Source: Veillonella parvula
GTDB taxonomy: Bacteria; Bacillota; Negativicutes; Veillonellales; Veillonellaceae
Length of the DNA stretch: 24,435 nucleotides
Assembly: GCA_947096075.1 (NCBI GenBank)
Contig: CAMUQE010000010.1
Span: 1 to 24,435, forward strand
Direction of reading: 5' to 3'
The notes under the pieces: generated by a model
Database searches by the model: none
Seen by the model: only the letters and a program-made list of their open reading frames with translations
Told to the model about the DNA's origin: nothing
Made by a program: the position numbers and the translations under genes
Part shown: positions 16,917 to 23,708 of the stretch, one piece after another
Layout of the letters: the number at the start of each line of letters is the position of its first letter
Position numbering within the stretch: the first letter of the stretch is position 1

Positions 16917-17210
16917 GACTATACCTCCTAGATGGCCTCACGGCCTATATATCAATTAGTAATTTCAAGTTCACTATGAAAATACCTAAAAATAGACATA
17001 ATCATATACAATATATTTTACTATAAATAGCTACTTTTTACCATTAAAAAGCCAAGGTTTATGCCCTTTTCTTCATCATTTTATTAAAATTTCCTTATTA
17101 CTTTTAACTACTAAAACATCTATAAATATATCTATCAAAACTTTTTATAATTATGAAAATATAATGCAAATTATCATTAATATAAAACTCAACCAGTTAT
17201 AATGTACACA
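16917..17210. other. AT-rich intergenic leader upstream of lpxI
   Basis: About 290 bases without a gene, between lpxI and the terminator that follows lpxA. It should hold the promoter of the long lpxI-to-DUF3084 run, because the terminator blocks read-through from lpxA. I find several A/T-rich -10-like boxes but no -35/-10 pair good enough to name. A small GGCC-GTGA-GGCC hairpin (minus strand, 16945-16934) with a GNRA-type loop sits just upstream of the lpxI ribosome binding site. Nothing resembling a tRNA, CRISPR array or insertion sequence is present. Confidence 0.5.
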
Positions 17211-17237
17211 AAAAGACCTCGTACATTGTACGAGGTC
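17211..17237 (-). terminator. Rho-independent terminator after lpxA
   Basis: A perfect 10-bp GC-containing stem (GACCTCGTAC at 17215-17224, its complement at 17228-17237) with a 3-nt loop is followed on the minus strand by TTTTTGTG. It starts 7 bases after the lpxA stop and ends the lpxC-fabZ-lpxA unit. Confidence 0.92.
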
Positions 17238-17244
17238 CTCATAA

Positions 17245-18057
17245 TTAGTCGCGACGAGTACGCATAATTCCCCTATCGGCATTGCGTAAGAAGCGTAATA
17301 AATTTTCAATTTCTACGGAAGAGTCCAATTGTAATTCCATTTCTTCAATTGCTTTGGATAAGCTGAATCCAGAACGATAAATAATGCGGAATGCCTGTTT
17401 CAAATCACGTCGTACATCTTCGGAAATCCCTGCACGAGATAATCCTACAGAGTTAAGACCGATAACACGTGCCGGTTGACCATCAGCAATTACGTAAGGC
17501 GGGATATCTTGTACCACCTTAGCCATTCCGCCAACCATAGCGTTACGACCGATTTTAACAAATTGATGAATACCAGCAAGACCGCCAATAACTACACGAT
17601 CTTCAACGATAGCGTGACCTGCAAGGCCTGCACAGTTACTCATTATTACATTATTACCAACGATACAGTTGTGAGCCACATGTGTACATGCTTGAAGTAA
17701 GCAATTATTGCCTACACGTGTTTCTTCACCCTCACCAGTAGCGCGGCTAATAGTTACGAACTCACGAATAACCGTTTCATCACCAATATTACAATAGCTT
17801 TTTTCGCCTTTAAATTTTAAATCTTGCGGTTCCAACCCAATAGATGCGTTAGGATAAATTTCACAACGCTTACCAATGGTTGTCCAACCACCAATTACAA
17901 CATGTGCACCGATTTGTGTGCCATCGCCAATCTCGACATGTTCGCCGATAACAGCGCCAGGACCTACGATTACATCTTTGCCCAATTTAGCATTTGGATG
18001 GACTATGGCTGTACTATGGATGTTGGATTCCGCATTTTCCATGCCTACAACTATCAC
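17245..18057 (-). CDS. lpxA: UDP-N-acetylglucosamine acyltransferase
   Basis: Catalyses the first step of lipid A synthesis, 3-O-acylation of UDP-GlcNAc from acyl-ACP, as a trimer of left-handed beta helices. Hexapeptide repeats run from IHSTAIVHPNAKLGKDV to about residue 190. The catalytic His lies in ACTHVAHNCIVGNN, and a helical C-terminus follows (FRIIYRSGFSLSKAIEEMEL). The start is uncertain. The open frame begins with a GTG at 18066 that overlaps the Shine-Dalgarno GAGGAG (18071-18066) and cannot use it. The GTG at 18057 has 8-base spacing and is given (270 residues). The ATG at 18042 also fits the protein but has no good site. It follows fabZ by about 20 bases. Confidence 0.94.
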   Translation of the reverse strand: MIVVGMENAESNIHSTAIVHPNAKLGKDVIVGPGAVIGEHVEIGDGTQIGAHVVIGGWTTIGKRCEIYPNASIGLEPQDLKFKGEKSYCNIGDETVIREFVTISRATGEGEETRVGNNCLLQACTHVAHNCIVGNNVIMSNCAGLAGHAIVEDRVVIGGLAGIHQFVKIGRNAMVGGMAKVVQDIPPYVIADGQPARVIGLNSVGLSRAGISEDVRRDLKQAFRIIYRSGFSLSKAIEEMELQLDSSVEIENLLRFLRNADRGIMRTRRD

Positions 18058-18077
18058 TACAATCACTCCTCATTCTA

Positions 18078-18503
18078 TTATACAAGGGCAAACATGTATT
18101 CACCGCTAGCGCACAATTTGTCGCCAACATAGGCACGGCCTTCAACCTTGCCCATTTTACCTTTAATTTTAACAATATCTACCTCCATGCGAACTTGATC
18201 GCCAGGTTTTACAGGATGGCGGAAACGCACTTTATCAATACCTGTAAACATAGGAGTAAGACCACGATTTTCCTCAGGGTACAGCAATGCAATACCACCA
18301 ACTTGAGCGATAGCTTCAGTCAATAATACGCCCGGCATAACTGGGTTACCTGGGAAATGACCTTGGAAGAATAATTCGTTAAATGTAGCATTTTTAATGC
18401 CCACAGCACGTTTCATAGGTTCTAACTCAACAATGCGATCCACTAAAAGCATTGGATAACGATGAGGTAAAATTTCTAAAATATCTTCGTGATTAAGAAT
18501 CAT
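18078..18503 (-). CDS. fabZ: 3-hydroxyacyl-ACP dehydratase FabZ
   Basis: A dehydratase of fatty-acid elongation that competes with LpxA/LpxD for 3-hydroxyacyl-ACP. The hot-dog fold signature FFQGHFPGNPVMPGVLLTEA contains the catalytic His49 and Glu63. HRYPMLLVDRI and RFRHPVKPGDQV are also typical, and length 141 is usual. The ATG overlaps the lpxC stop (ATGA, 4 bases). Placing fabZ between lpxC and lpxA ties the balance of phospholipid and lipid A synthesis to one transcript. Confidence 0.97.
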   Translation of the reverse strand: MILNHEDILEILPHRYPMLLVDRIVELEPMKRAVGIKNATFNELFFQGHFPGNPVMPGVLLTEAIAQVGGIALLYPEENRGLTPMFTGIDKVRFRHPVKPGDQVRMEVDIVKIKGKMGKVEGRAYVGDKLCASGEYMFALV

Positions 18504-19339
18504 GGCTGTGTCTCCCTTATTTCTTCCATTATACTGCGAGCCAATCTTGAATTTAGTTCATGACTCGATTTCAAAGCAATTACATGGCCTTCAATTGGTC
18601 CTAATAAGAATAAATCTCCTATAACATCTAATGCTTTATGACGAACTAATTCGTCATCAAAGCGTGGTACAGATAGACATTTCTCATCATCATAGACTAA
18701 TGCATTATCTAGGCTACCGCCTTTTGCAAGGCCCATGGCCTGTAATTGTTCTAATTCTTTCATAAATCCGATAGTCCTAGCAGACCCAATATGCTCTTTA
18801 AAGTATTCTGGTGATACTTCAAAATCACATTGTTGAGTGCCCAGCAACGGATGACTGTTAATAGATGTGAACGTCATACGATAACCATCATATGGCAAGA
18901 TCACAACAAAACGGTCTCCATCATAAACAGCATGGGATCGAGTCACTTTATATACCTGACGCGGTGCTGTTTGTTCTTTAATACCAGCCTCTTCAATAAG
19001 ATTGACAAAAATAGCACTACTGCCATCACCTACAGGAGGTTCTGGAGAATCCATTTCAATATAACAGTTATCAATATTCATAGCACTGAACGCGGCCATC
19101 ACATGCTCTACAGTGAATACCTTTGCCTCACCATTTTCCAATGTGGTAGCGCGCATAGTGTTCGTCACATTATCAATGTGTGCTCGCACAGAAGGATTCC
19201 CTTCAATGTCCGTGCGGACAAACACAATTCCTGTATCTTCAGGTGCAGGTTTGAAAACCATATGTACTGGTTCACCGCTATGAAGGCCAATCCCTTGATA
19301 TGAAATAGCCTTTTCTATTGTTTGTTGTGGCTTACTCAT
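18500..19339 (-). CDS. lpxC: UDP-3-O-acyl-N-acetylglucosamine deacetylase
   Basis: A zinc deacetylase that catalyses the committed step of lipid A synthesis. Zinc ligands are His79 (VEHVMAAF) and His234 with Asp238 (RHKALDVIGD). Glu78 and His260 fit the general acid/base roles. Other family landmarks are GIGLHSGEPV, PVGDGSSAIF, ARTIGFM and GGSLDNALV. The 279-residue length is slightly shorter than the E. coli enzyme (about 305), and the sequence ends soon after the last conserved helix. The ATG at 19339 has AAAGGA upstream. It is first in the lpxC-fabZ-lpxA unit, behind a consensus promoter. Confidence 0.97.
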   Translation of the reverse strand: MSKPQQTIEKAISYQGIGLHSGEPVHMVFKPAPEDTGIVFVRTDIEGNPSVRAHIDNVTNTMRATTLENGEAKVFTVEHVMAAFSAMNIDNCYIEMDSPEPPVGDGSSAIFVNLIEEAGIKEQTAPRQVYKVTRSHAVYDGDRFVVILPYDGYRMTFTSINSHPLLGTQQCDFEVSPEYFKEHIGSARTIGFMKELEQLQAMGLAKGGSLDNALVYDDEKCLSVPRFDDELVRHKALDVIGDLFLLGPIEGHVIALKSSHELNSRLARSIMEEIRETQP

Positions 19340-19389
19340 AAGAATGTCCTTTCATAATCTGAATTCACGTTTACTATACACCAATATGT

Positions 19390-19418
19390 ATTATACCCTA
19401 TTTGCATAGGCGTTACAA
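19390..19418 (-). promoter_or_regulatory. Sigma-A type promoter of lpxC-fabZ-lpxA
   Basis: On the minus strand, TTGTAA (19418-19413) and a perfect TATAAT (19395-19390) are separated by exactly 17 bases. The predicted transcript start is about 45 bases before the lpxC ATG. A terminator lies upstream at 19517-19591, so lpxC is not expected to depend on read-through from lpxD. No obvious operator palindrome overlaps the promoter. Confidence 0.75.
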
Positions 19419-19516
19419 GAAATTTACCATATATTACGCTAATTGGAAAGACTATTCTTAGTCTTTAAAATTTTAATAGATTATTTTTAAACACTAAATT
19501 ATATGTTATAAAATAA

Positions 19517-19591
19517 AAAGAGATTTCATCCATGCTAATAGGAATCAGTTTCATCTTAGATATTCCACAATCGCATAAACAAAATCTCTTT
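19517..19591 (-). terminator. Probable long-loop terminator after the second acyltransferase gene
   Basis: A 10-bp perfect inverted repeat (AAAGAGATTT at 19517-19526, AAATCTCTTT at 19582-19591) encloses a 55-nt loop. On the minus strand it ends in CTCTTTTTATTTT, giving a good U tract, and begins 11 bases after the stop codon. The loop holds a minor repeat, GGAAT/ATTCC (19541-19545 and 19562-19566), and a repeated TTTCATC. The long loop is unusual, so a structured RNA 3' end is an alternative. Confidence 0.65.
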
Positions 19592-19602
19592 AAAATTATT
19601 AA

Positions 19603-20505
19603 CTATTGAAAAACATCAGGTGGTGTATCTATTTGTTCACCATAAAAACGACGAGTCCATTTCCAACGGTTATGAAGCCAAAACCAATCTTCAGGATATC
19701 GCCGAATATAATCTTCAATAAACTCATTTAGACGAGTTGTTGTTACCGCTATATCACGCTTTTTATCATCTGTGCGTTCCACATAAATTGGTGGATGCGC
19801 TTCAATCTCATGTTTCTCAGAAAACGGACTATAATGTATGGTTACAAAAATAATGGGCACATCTTGCATACGAGCCAATACAGCTGGTCCCGCAGCCGTC
19901 AATGTTTCATAACCAAAGAATGGTGCAAGAACGCCATCATCACCAGGGTCCTGATCCATAATAAGGCCTAAAAATGCACCTTTTTTTAGTTCATTAATCA
20001 TTTCACGAACACCTGTTTTATAGGTCACATGTTGATGCATAATCCGACGATATTCATTGATAAACTTATCGGCATCACCATTCTGTTTCATAGCCACAGA
20101 AATCAACGGATACCCTTCAGAAGCAAGAACGGCACCTAGGAGTTCCCAGTTACCACTATGAACAGCGGCTAAGATTGCACCTCGACCATTTTCTAAGGCA
20201 TCATCTAAGTACTCTCGATTAATAAACTCTACCATATCTTTGTATGCGCCATCTTTAATTTCAGGATAGCGCAATACATCAATAATCATACGGCCAAAGC
20301 GTGTAGTGCTAGCTTTCGCAATACGTCGAGCTTCTTCAGGATCATCTGTAATATTACAGAATAAAATTTGGCCTATCGCCAGGCGCTTGCGTTTAGGTGG
20401 CACCACTAACCACGCAATTTCACCTAGCAATGTACCAATAGCATATTGCAAACCTTTAGGTAATAAGCAAATAAAGGCACTAAAGATTTTCATAAACCTA
20501 TACAT
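19603..20505 (-). CDS. Lipid A late acyltransferase, LpxL/HtrB family (copy 2)
   Basis: A membrane-associated acyltransferase predicted to add a secondary acyl chain to lipid A. His116-Glu121 in AVHSGNWELLG is the catalytic HxxxxE motif. Other family features are GAFLGLIMDQDPGDDGVLAPFFG and the C-terminal YPEDWFWLHNRWKW. A hydrophobic N-terminus (about residues 6-36) anchors it. Length 300 is normal. It differs clearly from copy 1 (HVGNWE, DQDGYINGLPVPF), so the two are not a recent duplication and probably have different acyl-chain or position preference. It starts 6 bases after the lpxD stop, with AAGGAGAG about 10 bases before the ATG, and is last in its unit. Confidence 0.9.
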   Translation of the reverse strand: MYRFMKIFSAFICLLPKGLQYAIGTLLGEIAWLVVPPKRKRLAIGQILFCNITDDPEEARRIAKASTTRFGRMIIDVLRYPEIKDGAYKDMVEFINREYLDDALENGRGAILAAVHSGNWELLGAVLASEGYPLISVAMKQNGDADKFINEYRRIMHQHVTYKTGVREMINELKKGAFLGLIMDQDPGDDGVLAPFFGYETLTAAGPAVLARMQDVPIIFVTIHYSPFSEKHEIEAHPPIYVERTDDKKRDIAVTTTRLNEFIEDYIRRYPEDWFWLHNRWKWTRRFYGEQIDTPPDVFQ

Positions 20506-20511
20506 GGATTA

Positions 20512-21543
20512 TTAGCTCTCCTTAAGCTGTGCTTTCAAAGCGTCAATTTCTTTTTGTAATTGTTTTACAGTTTTCACCATTTCTGGCAAACGATTCTCGT
20601 AAGCAGCCAATTTCAACCACTCTTTATGAGGTCTCATTGGATATCCAGCCATAACAGAGTTAGATGGTACATTGCCAGTAATTCCTGTTTTACCTGCAAA
20701 TTGTACATTATCTCCAATTGTAATATGACCAGTACAGCCTGTTTGTCCTGCAAAGATTACATGGTTACCACATTTTGTACTACCTGCAATCCCAACCTGT
20801 GCAATCAAGAAACAATCTTCTCCAATCTCAACATTGTGGCCAAGGTGAACAAGATTGTCAATTTTTGTACCGCGACGTACCAAGGTAGATCCCATTGTAG
20901 CATTATCAACAGTAGTGCAAGAGCCAATTTCTACATCATCTTCAAGAATAACATTGCCTACTTGAGGAATATGCGTATGAATACCATTTTCTGTGGCAAA
21001 GCCAAAACCTTCACCACCGATAACTGCTTTAGCACGCAATACAACGCGTTTACCCAAAATACAGTTCTCATGTACGATAGCACCTGCATAGATATCAGAA
21101 TCTTCCCCAATTCGTACATTATGACCAATATATACATAAGGTCGAATTGTTACATTATCACCGATAACAGCATTATCATTAATAACACAATAGGCACCAA
21201 TAGCTACATTTTTACCAAGTGTAACATTCTTGCCAATAATAGCTGTACTATGCACTTCACGGGGAACTACAACAGGTGGATGGAATACTTCTAGCACTTG
21301 GGCGAATGCGGCTTTTGCATTATCAACTACAATTTGCGCCATCGGTGCATTTTTTACTTCCGATTCAACGATAACAGCACCCGCTTGGCATAATGCAATA
21401 TGTTCAACATATTCACCTATTGCAAAAGTTATGGATTGTTTTACTGCTTGCTCAAAGCTACGTGTCTCAGTAATGACAATAGACTCATCCCCTATAAGTT
21501 GACCCCCTACTAAATTTGCGAGTTCCTGTAAAGTTTTTTCCAA
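20512..21543 (-). CDS. lpxD: UDP-3-O-(3-hydroxyacyl)glucosamine N-acyltransferase
   Basis: Adds the N-linked 3-hydroxyacyl chain in the third step of lipid A synthesis. An N-terminal uridine-binding domain (about residues 1-95) is followed by left-handed beta-helix hexapeptide repeats (about 100-290, from STAIIGKNVTLGKNVAIGA), with the catalytic His in NLVHLGHNVEIGED, and a helical C-terminus. The open frame reaches a TTG at 21573, but I choose the TTG at 21543. GGGGGAGGAG lies 6 bases upstream of it, and the resulting N-terminus (EKTLQELANLVGGQL) lines up with known LpxD proteins. This gives 343 residues. It lies 30 bases after a Skp-like lipoprotein gene, an association of lpxD with skp/ompH that is also common in Proteobacteria. 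Confidence 0.95.
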   Translation of the reverse strand: MEKTLQELANLVGGQLIGDESIVITETRSFEQAVKQSITFAIGEYVEHIALCQAGAVIVESEVKNAPMAQIVVDNAKAAFAQVLEVFHPPVVVPREVHSTAIIGKNVTLGKNVAIGAYCVINDNAVIGDNVTIRPYVYIGHNVRIGEDSDIYAGAIVHENCILGKRVVLRAKAVIGGEGFGFATENGIHTHIPQVGNVILEDDVEIGSCTTVDNATMGSTLVRRGTKIDNLVHLGHNVEIGEDCFLIAQVGIAGSTKCGNHVIFAGQTGCTGHITIGDNVQFAGKTGITGNVPSNSVMAGYPMRPHKEWLKLAAYENRLPEMVKTVKQLQKEIDALKAQLKES

Positions 21544-21573
21544 GGCAAACTCCTCCCCCGTGGTAATCTTCAA

Positions 21574-22101
21574 TTATTGTGCAGCTTCAGTTGTACTTGT
21601 TGCAGCTTGATCTGCTTGTTGTGCATTTTGCTGAGCATCTTGTTGCTCTTGGGCTTTAGCTGCATTTTCAACTTCTTTGATTTGGTCGTCAGAAGCTTTA
21701 CCCATTTTTGTAATCAAATCATCAGTTACATCAGAGCCACCACCAACAACAGCGCCTTTCTCAATAATAACATCAAGTTTTTTTTCTTTCACAAGTTCAT
21801 TGATTTTTTGTTCTTGATATTGACGATATTCTTGCGCTTTTGCATTCGCAAAGGCATTTAATTCTTGATTCGCTTGATTAAATACATTTTGTTTAGATGC
21901 TCCATCGGCAGCAGCAATTTTAGCATCTAATTCCGCTTTTTTAGCATTGATTTCTTTAGTAATTTCAATGCCTTTTTCAGTACTGTTTGCCACTTTCACG
22001 CTATCAACATAACCAACATTATTAGAACCACAACCACCTAAGATAGCCATAGAAGCTACTAAAGATGCACCTAATACTAAAGATTTAATACGTTTATTCA
22101 T
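21574..22101 (-). CDS. OmpH/Skp-like lipoprotein
   Basis: A small coiled-coil protein of the OmpH/Skp family, which chaperones unfolded outer-membrane proteins in the periplasm. A lipoprotein signal is visible: basic NKR start, hydrophobic core, and a lipobox ending AILGGC with Cys at about residue 24. A lysine/alanine-rich helical region (about 45-115) follows, then the family's C-terminal strand motif LDVIIEKGAVVGGGSDVTDDL. After that comes a low-complexity Gln/Ala/Thr tail (about 148-175) not found in the other two copies. The ATG follows TAAGGAG. It is the third OmpH-like gene in a row. Lipid anchoring of a Skp-like protein is unusual, and which membrane holds it cannot be determined. Confidence 0.83.
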   Translation of the reverse strand: MNKRIKSLVLGASLVASMAILGGCGSNNVGYVDSVKVANSTEKGIEITKEINAKKAELDAKIAAADGASKQNVFNQANQELNAFANAKAQEYRQYQEQKINELVKEKKLDVIIEKGAVVGGGSDVTDDLITKMGKASDDQIKEVENAAKAQEQQDAQQNAQQADQAATSTTEAAQ

Positions 22102-22112
22102 AATATAACTCC

Positions 22113-23084
22113 TTATTGAACTCGATAGGACGCCTTCACTGCATCAGTAATATCAAGCCCTTTAATATTACCACCATCATCGATGATAACTAAATCCAAA
22201 TGTTGTTCCTCAGCAATAATTGCTACGCGCATACGAACATCTTCTAAAATGGCCTCATGAAGTGCACTCACTTCAGCTTCTTTATCTGAAAGCTTTTTTG
22301 CCCATGTATCATTCCACTCTTGCGCCACAGGCAGGTTATTATTAGCAATGATGGATTGTGCTTGTTGTTGTACCATGGAGTCTCGTTTCTCAGCTAATTC
22401 CTTCTGTAGGGATGCAGCGTATTGATTGAGCTCTTCCTGCCCTTTTTGTTGCATTGGAGCAAGCTCAGCCTGTACCTTTGCTTTAATTGAATCTATATCG
22501 AAATCCGATGGTTTTCTCTTAGCTAATAAGTCCTTTAATCTTTCTTCTTTTTTAGCTTTTTCAGCCATAGCCGCTACTCTTTGTGCATCATCTATATATA
22601 CACGTGCATCATAGGCATATAAGTCTAGTTGAAGGTTTACGATTTCCAGATCATATTCGTTAGTACTAACCTTTAACTCAGCTAAATACTTTTGAGTCAA
22701 TTCATTGCGTTTCGCATTTAATTGCTGATTTAGTTCATTCTCTTTTGTTGCAATACGAGTTTGCAATTCGACCGTAAGAGCATCTGACAAGGTTGAATCC
22801 AGTGCAAGCGTTTTCAACTGTTTATCTTGTGTCTCTGACTTGGCATTTAAGGCTTGTTGTTCAAGTTCATATTGACGTTGTAAAAGTTCCAGTTCATTTT
22901 TGGCTTGTTTATAATCCGCATAGGATGGATTAAACTCTAGTACATCATCAATGCGTACAACACCTATTGACATGCCATCAGGAGCCTGTTGGTGATTTGT
23001 TACAAAACCATAGGCCCAAACCATAGCACTTATTGCAGCAACGAGAAATATGACTAGTCCTATATATCGTTGTTTCCCGTTCAT
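22113..23084 (-). CDS. Long OmpH/Skp-like membrane-anchored protein
   Basis: A 323-residue OmpH-family protein, about twice the length of ordinary Skp. The N-terminus has one hydrophobic segment (about residues 8-28) without a clear cleavage site, so it is probably an inner-membrane anchor. MSIGVVRIDDVLEFNPSYADYKQAK (about 38-62) matches the usual start of the Skp domain. A long charged and Gln-rich helical region (about 60-285) follows. The end, LDLVIIDDGGNIKGLDITDAV, is the family's C-terminal strand motif. It may be an elongated periplasmic tentacle chaperone. The ATG follows AAGGGAG. It lies 29 bases from the first ompH gene and 11 from the lipoprotein gene. Confidence 0.8.
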   Translation of the reverse strand: MNGKQRYIGLVIFLVAAISAMVWAYGFVTNHQQAPDGMSIGVVRIDDVLEFNPSYADYKQAKNELELLQRQYELEQQALNAKSETQDKQLKTLALDSTLSDALTVELQTRIATKENELNQQLNAKRNELTQKYLAELKVSTNEYDLEIVNLQLDLYAYDARVYIDDAQRVAAMAEKAKKEERLKDLLAKRKPSDFDIDSIKAKVQAELAPMQQKGQEELNQYAASLQKELAEKRDSMVQQQAQSIIANNNLPVAQEWNDTWAKKLSDKEAEVSALHEAILEDVRMRVAIIAEEQHLDLVIIDDGGNIKGLDITDAVKASYRVQ

Positions 23085-23113
23085 TGTCGTTCTCCCTTAC
23101 ATAGAACTACAGT

Positions 23114-23602
23114 TTATTTTTTTGCATCAGTAGCTAGTTTTTTCAATACTTGATCTGTAATATCAACACCACCGTATAGTACAGTGTCTTTAGTCATAAC
23201 AACGCTAAGACCTTTAGCATCACCAACCGCTTTTGCAGCCTCCATAGCTTTATCTTGAACGGATTTAGCAATTTCTTGATCTTTTTTAGCTAGGTTTTGA
23301 CGAGCTTCTTCAGCAATTTTTTGTTTAGTAGCATCATCTTGTGCTGCATCAATTTTAGCTTGCGTTTCTTGTTGTAATTGGCTTTGATAGCTCATATATT
23401 CTTGAGCTGCAGAGATATAAATTGGATTATCTTGAGACAACATACGAGATGTATCGATAACCCCAATAGTACTAGTCCCACTATTACTACTAGGCGAAGC
23501 CATTTGCGTATAAGCTAACGCACCAATACCAACAATAAAAATAGCAGCAATGACGATGGAAAAAATCTTTACATTCGCCTTGTTGTTCATCATTCGCATC
23601 AT
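23114..23602 (-). CDS. OmpH/Skp family chaperone
   Basis: A 162-residue OmpH/Skp-type protein, the canonical length. An N-terminal hydrophobic segment (about residues 13-32) is either a signal peptide or an anchor. STIGVIDTSRMLSQDNP (about 45-61) is the usual domain start, followed by an Ala/Gln/Lys-rich coiled coil and the C-terminal motif LSVVMTKDTVLYGGVDITDQVL. Four ATGs cluster at the start (23602, 23599, 23593, 23590); AGGG lies 9 bases before the first, so the start is uncertain by up to four codons. It is the first gene after bamA, matching the widespread bamA-skp order, and probably assists barrel proteins on their way to BamA. Confidence 0.85.
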   Translation of the reverse strand: MMRMMNNKANVKIFSIVIAAIFIVGIGALAYTQMASPSSNSGTSTIGVIDTSRMLSQDNPIYISAAQEYMSYQSQLQQETQAKIDAAQDDATKQKIAEEARQNLAKKDQEIAKSVQDKAMEAAKAVGDAKGLSVVMTKDTVLYGGVDITDQVLKKLATDAKK

Positions 23603-23660
23603 AATAGAGTGCCCTCATTTCTTTAAATCACTGCATCAAAGGATGCCATATAGAGATATT

Positions 23661-23692
23661 GGTGAAAGCCTCTTTAAAAAGAGGCTTTCACC
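23661..23692 (-). repeat. Strong hairpin between bamA and ompH, without a U tract
   Basis: A perfect 15-bp inverted repeat (23661-23675 and 23678-23692) with a 2-nt loop starts 16 bases after the bamA stop. On the minus strand it is followed by AATATCTC, and on the plus strand by ATATACAT, so neither direction has a proper U tract. It may be a partial terminator or an mRNA-stabilising or processing element setting the ratio of BamA to the OmpH proteins. Confidence 0.7.
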
Positions 23693-23708
23693 ATATACAT
23701 TTACTATA

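Noticed and set aside
17161..17180. A Fur-box-like sequence (TGATAAT with a partial inverted half) upstream of lpxI
   Set aside because: Only the first half matches; the second half matches poorly, and such runs are expected by chance in this AT-rich gap.
18830..19303. A 157-residue plus-strand open frame
   Set aside because: It is antisense to lpxC, which has complete catalytic motifs and normal length; no family resemblance or binding site was seen.
20560..21294. A 244-residue open frame on the plus strand
   Set aside because: It lies wholly antisense to lpxD, has no good ribosome binding site, and its composition (Cys, Asn, Thr, Ile rich) is what the complement of hexapeptide repeats yields.
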